A stretch of DNA of 64,000 nt from Puniceibacterium sp. IMCC21224 (GTDB lineage: Bacteria; Pseudomonadota; Alphaproteobacteria; Rhodobacterales; Rhodobacteraceae): contig NZ_LDPY01000001.1 in assembly GCF_001038505.1 (NCBI RefSeq), forward strand, positions 3,348,001-3,412,000, in the 5' to 3' direction. The notes under the pieces were generated by a model. The model was not told where the DNA came from. It made no database searches and saw only the letters and a program-made list of their open reading frames with translations. How positions within the stretch are numbered: the stretch's first letter is position 1; each line of letters begins with the position of its first letter. Below, piece after piece: positions 35,458-45,988 of the stretch. The translations under genes and the position numbers were made by a program.

Positions 35458-36765
35458 ATGAACATGAGTCCCACCGCCGTCATGGCTCCGCCGCCGCCCA
35501 AGCGTCTGGAAGATCTTCAACTGCCTATGGTCATGATGCGGGACATCATGCTCAAGACCCTGTTTCGCCGAAACACCAATGTAGTGACGGAACTGGCACA
35601 TGCCCTCCGCCTGCCGATCCCGATCACGCAAGAGCTGATCGACCTGGCGCGCAGTCAACTGCTGGTCGAGGCGATGGGCACGCTGAATGCAAACAGCGGC
35701 GGCGAGATGTCGTATCAGCTGACCGACGCGGGCAAGGCCCGGGCGCTCGACGCGCTGGCGCAATCCGAATATTTCGGCGCCATGCCCGTGCGGCTGTGCA
35801 TCTATGCGGAACAGGTCAAACGTCAGTCGATCAAGAACATTCACATCACCCGCGACCAACTGACCAATGCCATGGGCCACCTGATCCTGCCGCCGTCGCT
35901 GTTGTCCGATCTGGGTCCGGCGGTCGGCGCCGGTCGGTCGATCCTGATGTACGGCCCGCCAGGTAACGGTAAATCCTCGATCTCGAACGGCATCCGCGAT
36001 GCCATGGGCGACAAGATATATGTCCCTTGGGCCATCGAATATTCCGGCCAGGTGATCACGGTCTATGACCCGATCGTGCATTCCAAGGCCGAGCAGGATG
36101 TACAGGACCCTACCAAACTGCGTCGCACAAACCGTTTCGACAGCCGCTATGTGATGTGTCAGCGCCCCACAGTCATCACCGGGGGCGAATTGTCGCTGTC
36201 GATGCTCGATCTGGTCTACAACCCCACCGCGCGGACCTATCAGGCGCCGCTGCAACTAAAATCCACCGGCGGCATCTTTATCGTCGATGACCTTGGGCGT
36301 CAGGCCGAACCGCCGCAAAAACTGGTCAACCGCTGGATTGTCCCGCTCGAAGAGAACAAGGATATCCTGTCGCTGCAATCGGGCGAAAAATTCGAGGTGC
36401 CGTTTGACACGCTGGTGATCTTTTCCACCAACTTCCACCCGAACGAGATTTTCGACAACGCGGCCCTGCGCCGGATCTTTTTCAAGATCAAGATCGACGG
36501 GCCGGGCCAAGAGGATTTCCTCAAGATCTTTGCCATGGTGGCGCGCAAGAAAAAAATGCATCTGGACGAGGCCAGCCTGGTGCATCTGCTCAAGTCGAAA
36601 TACCCCACCATCGACAACGTCTATGCAAACTATCAGCCGGTATTCCTGATTGACCAGATGATCGCGATCTGCGATTTCGAAGGCATCCCCTACAAGATGA
36701 CGCCGGAACTGGTTGACCGCGCCTGGGCAAATATGTTTGTGCGCGACGAAGTGATTGTAAAATGA
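35458..36765 (+). CDS. AAA-family ATPase of the tad locus
   Basis: A 435-residue protein with an N-terminal winged-helix-like segment (~25-110) and an AAA core: Walker A MYGPPGNGKSS (about 164-174), Walker B GIFIVDDLGRQ (about 272-282) and sensor region VIFSTNFHPNEIFDNAALRR. The function is not established; the same type of gene follows the prepilin peptidase in related tad loci, which suggests a role in pilus assembly or regulation. Starts 97 bases after cpaA. Confidence 0.85.
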   Translation: MNMSPTAVMAPPPPKRLEDLQLPMVMMRDIMLKTLFRRNTNVVTELAHALRLPIPITQELIDLARSQLLVEAMGTLNANSGGEMSYQLTDAGKARALDALAQSEYFGAMPVRLCIYAEQVKRQSIKNIHITRDQLTNAMGHLILPPSLLSDLGPAVGAGRSILMYGPPGNGKSSISNGIRDAMGDKIYVPWAIEYSGQVITVYDPIVHSKAEQDVQDPTKLRRTNRFDSRYVMCQRPTVITGGELSLSMLDLVYNPTARTYQAPLQLKSTGGIFIVDDLGRQAEPPQKLVNRWIVPLEENKDILSLQSGEKFEVPFDTLVIFSTNFHPNEIFDNAALRRIFFKIKIDGPGQEDFLKIFAMVARKKKMHLDEASLVHLLKSKYPTIDNVYANYQPVFLIDQMIAICDFEGIPYKMTPELVDRAWANMFVRDEVIVK

Positions 36766-36855
36766 TTGCGACGCAGGGTCGCCCCGTGCGTGGCCCTGCA
36801 CCTCGAATTTTCGCTTGACGGCACCCGTCAGCTTTCGTACCCAGCCGCACGGTAC

Positions 36856-36932
36856 GGCGCGGTAGCTCAGTTGGTTAGAGCGATCGACTCATAATCGATA
36901 GGTCGGGAGTTCAAGTCTCCCCCACGCCACCA
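36856..36932 (+). tRNA. tRNA with anticodon CAT (elongator Met or Ile2)
   Basis: Complete cloverleaf of 77 bases with encoded CCA. D arm GCTC/GAGC, anticodon stem ATCGA/TCGAT with loop CTCATAA (anticodon 36890-36892), T arm GGGAG/CTCCC with loop TTCAAGT. The acceptor stem GGCGCGG / CCACGCC has one C-A mismatch (36860 with 36924). A CAT tRNA can be elongator Met or, if lysidine-modified by TilS, isoleucine; I cannot separate them from sequence alone. Confidence 0.92.
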
Positions 36933-37107
36933 CCTTTCCTTTCCCGTTTAATCAGCTAGTTCCGATACGTCACTCTAGCGGTTTTGATAAACCTTGCCTG
37001 ACACTTGCAGCGTGAACCTGCTAAGGTCCAACAAACAGGCGGTACGCCGGTTGGCGGCGCGTGACGTGCCCCTCTGGCTGGGATTCGCCGGATACGAGAG
37101 GGGACAG

Positions 37108-38319
37108 ATGACACCGATTATTTTCCGCCGGATACGGGCAGTCTGCCCCGCACAGTTCCGCGACAGTTTGATCGCACTGCTCACCGGAGCGGCACTGGCG
37201 TTTGGCCCCCTGCCCCTTGCCGCACAGGACTCGGACAGTGGGGCCGCAAATGCCCCCCGCGTAACAGTGACCCGTGCAGTACGCGATGAAATCGTGACGA
37301 CAGTGCCAGTGTCAGGGTCATTGTTGCCCCGCAACGAGATCCTGATTTACCCGCAGGTCAGCGGATTCGTCGTCGACGAAATCCTCGCCGATGTCGGCGA
37401 CATCGTGGCGGCGGGGGATGTACTTGCCCGGATCAATGCGCGAACCTTGCAAGCGCAGTTGGCCCAAGCCCAGGCGGAACAGGCGCGGGCCGAGGCCGGT
37501 GTGCGTCAGGCCCAAAGCCAGATCACCTCAGCCGAGGCATCGCAGGTTCAGGCCGAAGCCGCACTGGCGCGGGCGCGCGAACTTAATCGCACCGGCACGG
37601 TCAGTGGCGCGGGACTCGAAGATGCGGTCGCCGCCGCACAGACCGCACGCGCAGCCGCAGATTCTGCCCGCGACGGGCTCGCCGTGGCGCAGGCCGCTGT
37701 GCAGCAGGCGGCCGCACAAGCATCTGTTGCGGCGCTCGATCTGGATCACGCGACCATCGTCGCTCCGACGGGCGGGCTGATTTCTGCGCGCAATGGTCAG
37801 AGCGGATCGATCACCGCCATGTCCGGCGACCCGTTCTACCGCCTGATCGACGGCGGCGTGATCGAGGTCGAGGCCGAAGTCATCGAAACCGCTCTGGGCC
37901 AGATCAGCACCGGCGACCCTGTAACGCTGAGAATCGCCGGATTGGGTGAGGTTTCGGGCACAGTGCGGCTGATCTCGCCCACCGTTGATCCGGCCACCCG
38001 ACTTGGCACGATACGTATCACCACCGGGGCACAGGACGGATTGCGCGCCGGCGTTTTTGCCAGCGGAGAGGTCATCGTTGACCGCCACGAGGGGCTCAGT
38101 GTTCTGTCATCGGCGGTTCAGAACACCGGCACAGAAAGCTATGTGCTGCGGGTTCGCGACGGCCATTTGCAGCACCAGCCGGTGATTGCCGGTGTGATCT
38201 GGCAGAACCGTCGCGAAATTCTGACCGGACTGGACGAAGGCGACGACGTGGTGGCGCGGGCGGCTGGCTTCTTTGGTGATGGCGATGCGGTGATCGCTGT
38301 GCCGGGGACAGCAGAATGA
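37108..38319 (+). CDS. RND efflux periplasmic adaptor (membrane fusion protein)
   Basis: Links the inner-membrane pump to an outer-membrane channel. 403 residues with signal region (SLIALLTGAALAFGPLPLAAQ), lipoyl-like half motifs (YPQVSGFVVDEILADVGDIVAAGD and ATIVAPTGGLISARNGQSG), a long Ala/Gln-rich coiled coil between them (about 115-220), and a beta-barrel domain. The start follows GAGAGGGGACAG. Its stop overlaps the pump gene (ATGA). Confidence 0.93.
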   Translation: MTPIIFRRIRAVCPAQFRDSLIALLTGAALAFGPLPLAAQDSDSGAANAPRVTVTRAVRDEIVTTVPVSGSLLPRNEILIYPQVSGFVVDEILADVGDIVAAGDVLARINARTLQAQLAQAQAEQARAEAGVRQAQSQITSAEASQVQAEAALARARELNRTGTVSGAGLEDAVAAAQTARAAADSARDGLAVAQAAVQQAAAQASVAALDLDHATIVAPTGGLISARNGQSGSITAMSGDPFYRLIDGGVIEVEAEVIETALGQISTGDPVTLRIAGLGEVSGTVRLISPTVDPATRLGTIRITTGAQDGLRAGVFASGEVIVDRHEGLSVLSSAVQNTGTESYVLRVRDGHLQHQPVIAGVIWQNRREILTGLDEGDDVVARAAGFFGDGDAVIAVPGTAE

Positions 38320-41300
38320 ATATGAGCACTTGGGCAATCCGTTCGCCGATCCCGGCGCTGGCACTGTTTCTGGTGCTCTGCGTCGTGGGCATGGTCAGTT
38401 TCTTCCGCCTGCCAGTCACACAATTCCCCAACATCGACATTCCGATCATCACCGTCCAGGTCACGCAGGCTGGTGCGGCGCCGTCCGAAATCGCGACGCA
38501 GGTCGCCAAACCGATCGAAACCGCCGTCAGCGATGTGACCGGCGTCAGCCACGTCAGCACCACCGCGTCCGAAGGGGTGGCCAGTATCACCATCGAATTC
38601 GACCTCGAGGTCGATACCGACCGCGCCCTAAACGACATCAAAGATGCGGTGACCGCCGCGCGCAGCGAATTGCCTGATGACGTGACCGAACCGCAGGTCC
38701 GGCGGCTCGACGTCACGGGTCAGGCGATCCTGACCTATGCCGTCAGCGACCCCACCGTCTCAATCGAGGCGCTGTCAGCCTTTGTCGACGATGTGGTGAT
38801 CCGCGAAATCACGTCGGCCAGCGGTGTCGGCAAGGTTGACCGCATCGGCGGCGCAGACCGGGCGATTGAGGTTGAATTGGACCCCGACCGCCTGCTGTCG
38901 CTTGGCTTGACGGCCTCCGATGTCAATACGCAGATCCGGTCAGTCAACATTGATCTAGGCGGCGGCAGCGGCACGTTGGGTGGCCAGGAATATGCCATCC
39001 GCGCACTTGGGTCCGCCGCCACTCTGGCGGATCTGGCGGCAACGCCCATCATCACACCGGGCGGTGCAACTGTGCGCCTGGACCAGATTGGCACCATCCG
39101 TGATGGCACCGAGGAAATCGCCACCTTTGCCCTGCTCGACGGTCAGCCAGTGGTGGCCATCGGGATTTACCGTTCCACCGGCGCCAGCGACCTGACAGCC
39201 GGCGACCGCGCCAAGGACAAGATCGCCGAACTGACCAAGGCGTATCCAAACGCCACTTTCACAATGATCGACGACGCCACGATCTATACCGAGGGCAATT
39301 ACCATTCGGCCATGGATACCCTTTACGAAGGGGCGGCTCTGGCGATTATCGTGGTATTTCTGTTTCTCAAGAACTGGCGCGCCACCATCATCACGGCGGT
39401 GGCATTGCCGCTGTCGATCATCCCGACCTTTATCGTGATGCAATATCTCGGATTTTCGCTCAACACCGTGTCGTTGCTGGGCATCACGCTGGTCACTGGC
39501 ATCCTCGTTGATGACGCGATTGTCGAGATCGAAAATATCGTGCGCCATATCCAAATGGGCCGCCCCGCCTATGAGGCGTCCGAAGAGGCGGCCTCGGAAA
39601 TCGGACTGACGGTCATCGCGATCAGCTTTACCATCGTGGCGGTTTTTACGCCTGTCAGCTTTATGTCCGGCATTGCGGGGCAGTATTTCAAGCAATTCGG
39701 CCTTACCGTCGCTGTTGCGGTGCTGTTTTCCCTGCTGGTTGCGCGGCTCATCACGCCGATGATGGCGGCCTATTTCCTGCGCGACGGCGCAGCAAATCCC
39801 GAGGACGAGCGTGAAGGCCTGATCCTGCGCAGCTATTTGCGGGTCCTGCGCTGGACCCTGAACAACCGGGCAGTGACGCTGATTCTGGGGCTTGCCCTCT
39901 TTGCCGGGTCGATCTTTTCCGCGACGTTGCTGCCGACCGAATTTGTACCTGCAGCGGATACCGGGCGTACGATGGTGTCGGTCGAACTGCCGCCGGGGTC
40001 AAAGCTGGCCGATACCCGCGAAGTTGGCCGCGACATCAGCGCGATTGTCGCCGAAATTCCCGAGGTCAAAAATACCTTTGTCTACACCACCGGCACAGAT
40101 ACCGAAGCAACCATCGTGGTGAACTTTGGTCAGCGCACCGACCGCACCCGCGGTTTCGCTGAGATCGAGCAGGATATCCGCGCCCGCCTGAGCGGTGTGC
40201 CGGATGTTCGCCTGCACGTATCGGCGCAGGGACAGCGCGATGTGTCGATCAGCGTTTTGGGTGACGGTGAACGCGCGGCCGCCGAGGCGGCGCAGGACCT
40301 TGCCCGGCAGATTGAAACCGTGCCCGGCATTGCCGCCGCTGACACTGCCGCGGCCTTGGTGCGCCCCGAAATCAGGATCACACCACGCCCGGAACTGGCG
40401 GCGGACCTTGGGGTCACGGCCTCGTCCCTCGCCACGACCGTGCGCATTGCCACCATCGGCGACAGCGGGTCCAATGTGGCAAAATTCTCGGACGGAGAGA
40501 CGCAGATCCCGATTGTCGTGCGCCTCAACGAGGCGTCGCGCAGTGATCTGTTGCTGATGCAGGGACAACGCATCCCCTCGACCCGTGGCGCGCCTGTGCC
40601 GCTGCTGGCCGTCGCGGATGTCACTCTGTCGAGCGGCCCGTCAGTGATCTCCCGGTATGATCGCAAATACCGCACTCTGGTCGAGGCGGATCTGGAACCT
40701 GGCACCCCCCTGGGCCCCGCCATCGCGGCAATTGACCTGCTGCCGATTGCGCTGGACATGCCACAAGGCACTCAGATTCAGGCATCCGGTGATGCCGAGG
40801 TCATGGGCGAAATCTTTACCCAGTTCGGACTGGCCATGGGCGCGGGAATTCTGCTGGTCTACCTTGTTCTGGTGCTGCTGTTTTCCAGCTTTATTACGCC
40901 CGTCACCATCCTGCTTTCGCTGCCGCTGGCCATCGGTGGCGCGGTCTTTGCATTGTTTCTGGGCAATTATGCCATCGGATTGTCGGTGGTGATCGGTTTT
41001 CTGATGCTGATGGGGATCGTGACCAAAAACGCGATCATGCTGGTGGAATTTGCGATCAAAGGGATCGAGGACGGATTGGACCGCAATGCCGCGATGATTG
41101 AGGCCGGGGCCAAGCGGGCACGCCCCATCGTGATGACCACCGTCGCGATGACTGCCGGTATGGTGCCCTCGGCGCTGGCCATTGGCACCGGGGGCGAATT
41201 CCGCGCCCCTATGGCAATCGCGGTGATCGGCGGGCTGCTGGTGTCGACGGTGCTGTCACTGCTGTTTGTGCCGTCATTGTTCAGCGCCATCGACGGGTTG

Positions 41301-41387
41301 AAAACCCGCGCACGTCGCGGGCTGGTCTCAACACTGGGCGCGAATCAGCCGCGCAATGCCGACGCGACAACCACAGGGGTGCAGTAA
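38316..41387 (+). CDS. RND multidrug efflux permease (AcrB/MexB-like, HAE1 family)
   Basis: Proton-driven inner-membrane exporter of drugs or other hydrophobic compounds. 1023 residues, twelve helices with two large periplasmic loops. The proton-relay aspartate pair is in GILVDDAIVEIENIV (about residues 395-409). Other RND signs: QFPNIDIPIITVQV at the start and GIVTKNAIMLVEFAIKG in the second half. Coupled to the adaptor by a four-base overlap. No outer-membrane factor gene is adjacent. Convergent with ureG, only two bases apart. Confidence 0.95.
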   Translation: MNMSTWAIRSPIPALALFLVLCVVGMVSFFRLPVTQFPNIDIPIITVQVTQAGAAPSEIATQVAKPIETAVSDVTGVSHVSTTASEGVASITIEFDLEVDTDRALNDIKDAVTAARSELPDDVTEPQVRRLDVTGQAILTYAVSDPTVSIEALSAFVDDVVIREITSASGVGKVDRIGGADRAIEVELDPDRLLSLGLTASDVNTQIRSVNIDLGGGSGTLGGQEYAIRALGSAATLADLAATPIITPGGATVRLDQIGTIRDGTEEIATFALLDGQPVVAIGIYRSTGASDLTAGDRAKDKIAELTKAYPNATFTMIDDATIYTEGNYHSAMDTLYEGAALAIIVVFLFLKNWRATIITAVALPLSIIPTFIVMQYLGFSLNTVSLLGITLVTGILVDDAIVEIENIVRHIQMGRPAYEASEEAASEIGLTVIAISFTIVAVFTPVSFMSGIAGQYFKQFGLTVAVAVLFSLLVARLITPMMAAYFLRDGAANPEDEREGLILRSYLRVLRWTLNNRAVTLILGLALFAGSIFSATLLPTEFVPAADTGRTMVSVELPPGSKLADTREVGRDISAIVAEIPEVKNTFVYTTGTDTEATIVVNFGQRTDRTRGFAEIEQDIRARLSGVPDVRLHVSAQGQRDVSISVLGDGERAAAEAAQDLARQIETVPGIAAADTAAALVRPEIRITPRPELAADLGVTASSLATTVRIATIGDSGSNVAKFSDGETQIPIVVRLNEASRSDLLLMQGQRIPSTRGAPVPLLAVADVTLSSGPSVISRYDRKYRTLVEADLEPGTPLGPAIAAIDLLPIALDMPQGTQIQASGDAEVMGEIFTQFGLAMGAGILLVYLVLVLLFSSFITPVTILLSLPLAIGGAVFALFLGNYAIGLSVVIGFLMLMGIVTKNAIMLVEFAIKGIEDGLDRNAAMIEAGAKRARPIVMTTVAMTAGMVPSALAIGTGGEFRAPMAIAVIGGLLVSTVLSLLFVPSLFSAIDGLKTRARRGLVSTLGANQPRNADATTTGVQ

Positions 41388-41389
41388 CG

Positions 41390-42025
41390 CTACTCCGCCG
41401 CGCTGCGGGTCAGATCCAATCCGCCGATGTGGGCGATCAGATCGACAATTTCACCGACCCCCTCGCCGTGGCGGAGCGACGCAAAGACAAAGGGACGCCC
41501 CGCCCGCATTCTGGTGGCATCCCGGTTCATCACCTCAAGCGACGCGCCGACATACGGCGCAAGGTCGGTCTTGTTGATCACAAGGATGTCCGAGCGGGTG
41601 ATCGCCGGACCGCCCTTGCGCGGGATTTCTTCGCCTGCTGCGACGTCGATCACATAGATCGTTACATCTGCCAGTTCCGGGCTGAATGTCGCTGACAAAT
41701 TGTCGCCGCCCGATTCGATCAGCACCAGATCAAGGTCCGGGAAATCGCGGTTCAGATCAGCGATGGCAGCCAGATTGATCGACGCGTCCTCGCGAATTGC
41801 GGTGTGCGGGCAACCGCCGGTTTCGACGCCGCGAATGCGCTCAAGCGGCAGCACCTGTAGCCGCATCAGCGCCTCGGCATCCTCCTGCGTATAGATATCG
41901 TTTGTCACCACAGCCATCGACAGATGGTCGCGCAGTGCCAGACACAGGGCCGCTGTCAGCGTCGTCTTACCCGCCCCCACCGGCCCCCCAAGGCCCAGCC
42001 GCAAAGGTCCGTTTGGCGAAGTCAT
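41390..42025 (-). CDS. ureG: Urease accessory protein UreG (GTPase)
   Basis: Nickel-insertion GTPase for urease maturation. 211 residues with P-loop [11 protein letters not shown] (about 13-23), the nickel-binding CxH-type motif [14 protein letters not shown], and [11 protein letters not shown]. Start [14 protein letters not shown] follows GGAGGGC. Last gene of the minus-strand urease cluster, 52 bases after ureF. Confidence 0.97.
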   Translation of the reverse strand: MTSPNGPLRLGLGGPVGAGKTTLTAALCLALRDHLSMAVVTNDIYTQEDAEALMRLQVLPLERIRGVETGGCPHTAIREDASINLAAIADLNRDFPDLDLVLIESGGDNLSATFSPELADVTIYVIDVAAGEEIPRKGGPAITRSDILVINKTDLAPYVGASLEVMNRDATRMRAGRPFVFASLRHGEGVGEIVDLIAHIGGLDLTRSAAE

Positions 42026-42077
42026 TCTGTGCCCTCCATCTGGCAATTTATTTGGATCACGTGCTTCTGTGCGCCCG

Positions 42078-42716
42078 TCACGACCGAAATATCCGGGAAT
42101 ATAGCGATTCGTGCCGTTGAGAGGCGATGTCGATCAGCGGCGCGAACCCACCGATATCGTCCAGATCGGCCTCCCATGCGCGCTCGGCCAGCTCTGTGCA
42201 ACAGGGCGACAGGGCCTTGACGATGCGTTGGCCGTCGGTCTGGCCAAGCGGCACCAACCGCACAGCAGCGCCGGTGAGGTTCGACACCATCGCCTGAAGA
42301 TATAGTGTCAGGGCGTCTTCGGCAGGCAGCGACAGCAACGACACAGCGCACCCCACCGCCACCGGGTAGGCGTATTCAGGCAGATCAATGCCCCATACTT
42401 GCGACACCGTTTGCGCAAAGGCGGCCCCTTGCAACACGGTCTCTTGCCGCCGCTCGGCAGACGGGGCAAGTGCGCAAGCCAGATCCGCCAGTTTTTGGCT
42501 GTCAGGGCCCACCGCGGCATGGACAAACAGGACTGCATCCGACCAGCCCGCACCCTGCGTCAGCACCGTATGAATCCAGTCCTGCGCCTGCGCCGCCGTG
42601 GCAACGCGCCCGGCCTGCACCTCGGTTTCCAGCCCATGAGAATACGCAAAGGCGCCGACGGGAAACGCGGGTGAAAACAGTTGGTGCAGCGTCAGGATAG
42701 GGTCAGTTTGAGTCAT
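42078..42716 (-). CDS. ureF: Urease accessory protein UreF
   Basis: Acts with UreD and UreG in loading nickel. 212 residues starting [23 protein letters not shown], with the [11 protein letters not shown] segment. The frame is open further upstream inside ureE, but the homologous region begins at this ATG, which overlaps the end of ureE by 14 bases. Confidence 0.95.
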   Translation of the reverse strand: MTQTDPILTLHQLFSPAFPVGAFAYSHGLETEVQAGRVATAAQAQDWIHTVLTQGAGWSDAVLFVHAAVGPDSQKLADLACALAPSAERRQETVLQGAAFAQTVSQVWGIDLPEYAYPVAVGCAVSLLSLPAEDALTLYLQAMVSNLTGAAVRLVPLGQTDGQRIVKALSPCCTELAERAWEADLDDIGGFAPLIDIASQRHESLYSRIFRS

Positions 42717-43245
42717 GAGTGTGGTCGTGCGTATGATCATCGTCTGGCCCGTGACTGTGGTCGTGACTGTGGCCATGATCGTGCCCATGGGTGCGCCCGT
42801 GGCCATAAGCCCCGCCTTCGGGTGTGAACGTATCAAACACCTCCACGACATGCGCCCCGATCCGTTGCAGCATATCGCGAATCACGTGGTCGCGCTGGAT
42901 CAGCAGACGGTCGGACAGGATCTGACAGGGGGTATGACGGTTGCCGATATGCCAGGCGATGCGCGGCAGCACGTCACCAGTCACTTCAAGCAGGGGCTCT
43001 TTGGCGGCGACGATCGCGATCTCATCGCCAGTCTCGGTCACCAGGGCACCGCCGTGATTCAAAGAGGTGGTGTGAGGCAGGTCCGCCAACAGGCTGCGCC
43101 CGTCTTCGAGCGTGACAACCTTTCGGCGCAGGAAACGCGCCTCATACTCCAATACCGCGCGGCCAATGACACGTCCGGAATGGGTGTGGTCGTGGTAGGT
43201 CCGCGCAATCAGCCCGGCCGGAGTTGTGTGAAAGGGGGCGCTCAT
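42703..43245 (-). CDS. ureE: Urease accessory protein UreE (nickel chaperone)
   Basis: Nickel-binding metallochaperone. 180 residues; the N-terminal domain (LEDGRSLLADLPHTTSLNHGG) and the C-terminal metal-binding domain (CQILSDRLLIQRDHVIRDML) are normal. The last ~35 residues are very rich in His and Asp (repeats such as HDHGHSHDHSHG and [11 protein letters not shown]), which should bind several nickel ions. Overlaps ureF. Confidence 0.95.
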   Translation of the reverse strand: MSAPFHTTPAGLIARTYHDHTHSGRVIGRAVLEYEARFLRRKVVTLEDGRSLLADLPHTTSLNHGGALVTETGDEIAIVAAKEPLLEVTGDVLPRIAWHIGNRHTPCQILSDRLLIQRDHVIRDMLQRIGAHVVEVFDTFTPEGGAYGHGRTHGHDHGHSHDHSHGPDDDHTHDHTHDSN

Positions 43246-43279
43246 CCGCGTCCCCTCTCGATATCAGGTGTTTCGGACC

Positions 43280-43498
43280 TCAGCTGAAATGCGACCGAAA
43301 GACGTGCTGCACGATGTCTTCGCGCTTGATGTTGCGGGCGGCCAGTTCCGAATCGCTCATCGCTTGCAGGGCACGAACGCCGCGCATACGGGGATGGTTT
43401 TCGGCGTAAGCGTCCAGCCAGTTGGCAAATCCCTCGGCCATGCGGGTCAGCAGGGGGGTCTTGGCGTAGGCGGCGGTGTAGTTGATGGCATGTGCCAT
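43280..43498 (-). CDS. Small DUF1127-type protein between ureC and ureE
   Basis: A 72-residue protein whose end (LQAMSDSELAARNIKREDIVQHVF) has the Arg/Leu/Asp pattern of the YjiS/DUF1127 family. These small proteins are often stress-related or bind RNA; here the role is unknown. It is read in the direction of the urease genes, 283 bases after ureC and 34 before ureE, so it may use its own promoter. Confidence 0.82.
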   Translation of the reverse strand: MAHAINYTAAYAKTPLLTRMAEGFANWLDAYAENHPRMRGVRALQAMSDSELAARNIKREDIVQHVFRSHFS

Positions 43499-43781
43499 GA
43501 TATATATTCCGTTTTGACTGTTTGTTCGTTTCGTTGCACATCAAATAGGCAGAATATGAACGCGCCAAAACCCCCGAAACAGCATCCCCGTGATGCGCGC
43601 GACGCATGGCTATTTTCGCATATGAGCGCAACGAATTGAACGGGTCCACACGCTGATAAACTACGGCGTCGGCGCTACGAGTTCGGGTCATTTTCAGTCT
43701 AACTTTCGATTTTTTACTGGTATCTCAGCCATGCGACATCCGAAGCAAATCGCGCATCGGATCGGGTGCCATCAGTCCGCC

Positions 43782-45491
43782 CTAGAACAAGAAGTAGCGC
43801 TGCGCCATCGGCAGTTCGGTTGCCGGTTCACAAGTCAACAACTCACCATCGGCCCGCACTTCATAAGTTTCAGGATTCACGTCGATCTGCGGCAGGGCAT
43901 TGTTCAGGATCAGATCCTTTTTGCCGATGCCGCGGGTGTTGCGCACGGCAATCGTCTGTTTTGCCAGTCCCAGCGTGCCCCGAATGTCATGGCTCAAAGC
44001 CGCCTCCGAGACAAAAGTCACCGCCGAATGTTCGACCGAACGGCCGTAGGCGCCCCACATCGGCCGTGTGTAGACCGGCTGCGGCGTCGGAATCGACGCG
44101 TTGGGATCGCCCATCTGCGCACAAACAATTGTGCCACCCATCAGCACCATTTCCGGTTTCACGCCAAAGAACGCCGGGCTCCACAACACCAGATCGGCGC
44201 GTTTTCCGGGCTCGATACTGCCAATCTCGTGCGCAATACCGTGGGCAATGGCCGGGTTGATGGTGTATTTTGCGATATAGCGGCGGACGCGAAAGTTGTC
44301 GTTTGCGCCGGTTTCTTCGGCCAGACGCCCGCGCTGCTTTTTCATCTTGTCGGCGGTCTGCCAGGTGCGGATGATCACTTCGCCCACACGGCCCATGGCC
44401 TGAGAATCGCTCGCGATGATCGAAAACGCGCCCATGTCGTGCAGGATATCCTCGGCTGCAATCGTCTCGCGGCGAATCCGGCTCTCGGCAAAGGCGACAT
44501 CCTCGGGGATGGATTTATCGAGGTGGTGACAAACCATGAGCATGTCGAGGTGCTCTTCGAGTGTATTCACGGTGTAGGGCCGCGTTGGATTGGTCGAGGA
44601 TGGCAGAACAAATTCCTCACCGCAGATCTTGATGATATCCGGCGCGTGACCGCCCCCCGCACCTTCGGTGTGAAAGGCGTGGATGGTGCGCCCCTTCATC
44701 GCCTTGACCGTGTTCTCGACAAAGCCGGATTCGTTCAGCGTGTCGGTATGGATCATCACCTGCACGTCATAATCATCCGCGACACCAAGACAGCAGTCGA
44801 TGGCACCGGGGGTCGTTCCCCAATCCTCGTGCAGTTTCAGCGAACAGGCACCGCCGAGGATCTGTTCGATCAGCGCCCCGGGCAGCGACGCGTTCCCCTT
44901 GCCTGCAAAGGCCAGGTTCATCGGAAAGGCATCCGCAGCCTGCAACATCCGCCCAATGTGCCACGCCCCCGGCGTGCAGGTGGTGGCCAGGGTACCATGC
45001 GCCGGGCCAGTGCCGCCGCCCAGCATGGTGGTCATGCCGGAATGCAGTGCGTCTTCGATCTGTTGCGGGCAGATGAAATGGATGTGTGAATCAAAGCCAC
45101 CCGCGGTCAGGATCTTACCCTCGCCCGCGATTACCTCGGTTCCCGGACCAACGATGATATCGACGCACGGCTGGGTGTCGGGATTGCCAGCCTTGCCGAT
45201 CTTGTGAATCCGCCCGTCACGCAGGCCGACATCCGCCTTGTAGATGCCTGAATGATCGACGATCAGCGCATTCGTGATCACCGTATCAACAGCCCCGTCC
45301 GCGCGGGTGGTCTGGGCCTGCCCCATGCCGTCGCGAATGACCTTGCCACCGCCAAACTTGACCTCTTCGCCATAGGTGGTCAGGTCGCGTTCAACTTCGA
45401 TAAACAGTTCAGTATCGGCAAGACGGACGCGGTCGCCGGTGGTCGGACCAAACATGGCGGCATAATCGGCGCGGGTGATGGTGGCGGGCAT
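43782..45491 (-). CDS. ureC: Urease alpha subunit
   Basis: Catalytic subunit that hydrolyses urea to ammonia and CO2. 569 residues. Nickel ligands are seen: His136 and His138 (DSHIHF), carbamylated Lys219 ([10 protein letters not shown]), His248, His274 and Asp362, with the flap motif [14 protein letters not shown] (Cys321, His322). All expected active-site residues are present. Starts 12 bases after the small gene upstream. Confidence 0.98.
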   Translation of the reverse strand: MPATITRADYAAMFGPTTGDRVRLADTELFIEVERDLTTYGEEVKFGGGKVIRDGMGQAQTTRADGAVDTVITNALIVDHSGIYKADVGLRDGRIHKIGKAGNPDTQPCVDIIVGPGTEVIAGEGKILTAGGFDSHIHFICPQQIEDALHSGMTTMLGGGTGPAHGTLATTCTPGAWHIGRMLQAADAFPMNLAFAGKGNASLPGALIEQILGGACSLKLHEDWGTTPGAIDCCLGVADDYDVQVMIHTDTLNESGFVENTVKAMKGRTIHAFHTEGAGGGHAPDIIKICGEEFVLPSSTNPTRPYTVNTLEEHLDMLMVCHHLDKSIPEDVAFAESRIRRETIAAEDILHDMGAFSIIASDSQAMGRVGEVIIRTWQTADKMKKQRGRLAEETGANDNFRVRRYIAKYTINPAIAHGIAHEIGSIEPGKRADLVLWSPAFFGVKPEMVLMGGTIVCAQMGDPNASIPTPQPVYTRPMWGAYGRSVEHSAVTFVSEAALSHDIRGTLGLAKQTIAVRNTRGIGKKDLILNNALPQIDVNPETYEVRADGELLTCEPATELPMAQRYFLF

Positions 45492-45503
45492 TGGGCTGGG
45501 TCC

Positions 45504-45818
45504 TCAGCTGAATTTCGGGCCGCGCTTGGCGAGGCGTTTGGAATTGCTGCGGGTTTTGGCCCGCAGGGGCCGGATGGCCGAGGCCAGAACCTGGTCTGGC
45601 CGGGCGCCCGTCATTGTTGCGTTCACAGCATTGGCGGCTGATTGCATCAAGGCGTCGGATTTTTCGTCAACCATGCGGCTATTTTCCGATTTGGTCACGT
45701 TCCACAAACCGGCCATGCCAAGCAGGCGCATGCTCACCACGGCATGGGTTTCCACGGTCAGGTAAAACATCTGTAAGGAGGCATCCCACAGGTCAATCGG
45801 TGTGGCGGGGCGGGGCAT
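45504..45818 (-). CDS. Small unknown protein upstream of ureC
   Basis: A 104-residue protein with an N-terminal helical part (PIDLWDASLQMFYLTVETHAV) and a basic C-terminus (KTRSNSKRLAKRGPKF). It resembles small phasin-like proteins of this bacterial family that are sometimes mislabelled 'antifreeze protein'; I would call the function unknown. It is in the urease run, 12 bases before ureC. Confidence 0.75.
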   Translation of the reverse strand: MPRPATPIDLWDASLQMFYLTVETHAVVSMRLLGMAGLWNVTKSENSRMVDEKSDALMQSAANAVNATMTGARPDQVLASAIRPLRAKTRSNSKRLAKRGPKFS

Positions 45819-45988
45819 ATTCAGGTCTCCGTAGGAATAAGTTCGACACGGCGGCGGCGCGCGCCGACATGACTGACACGATCTTTGGGCTGGTTGGCCA
45901 TACCGACAACCAACCGTATCGCAGCGAGGATCCTGTCTGCGCCCGAATCCAGCATTGCATCATTCCGCATCACGAACGTGATCATCCC

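Noticed and set aside
37108..41387. Incomplete efflux system because no outer-membrane factor gene follows
   Set aside because: Many RND pumps use a TolC-like channel coded elsewhere.
43731..45089. Long plus-strand frame across ureC (452 codons)
   Set aside because: Antisense of an intact urease alpha gene with all active-site residues; no start signal or family.
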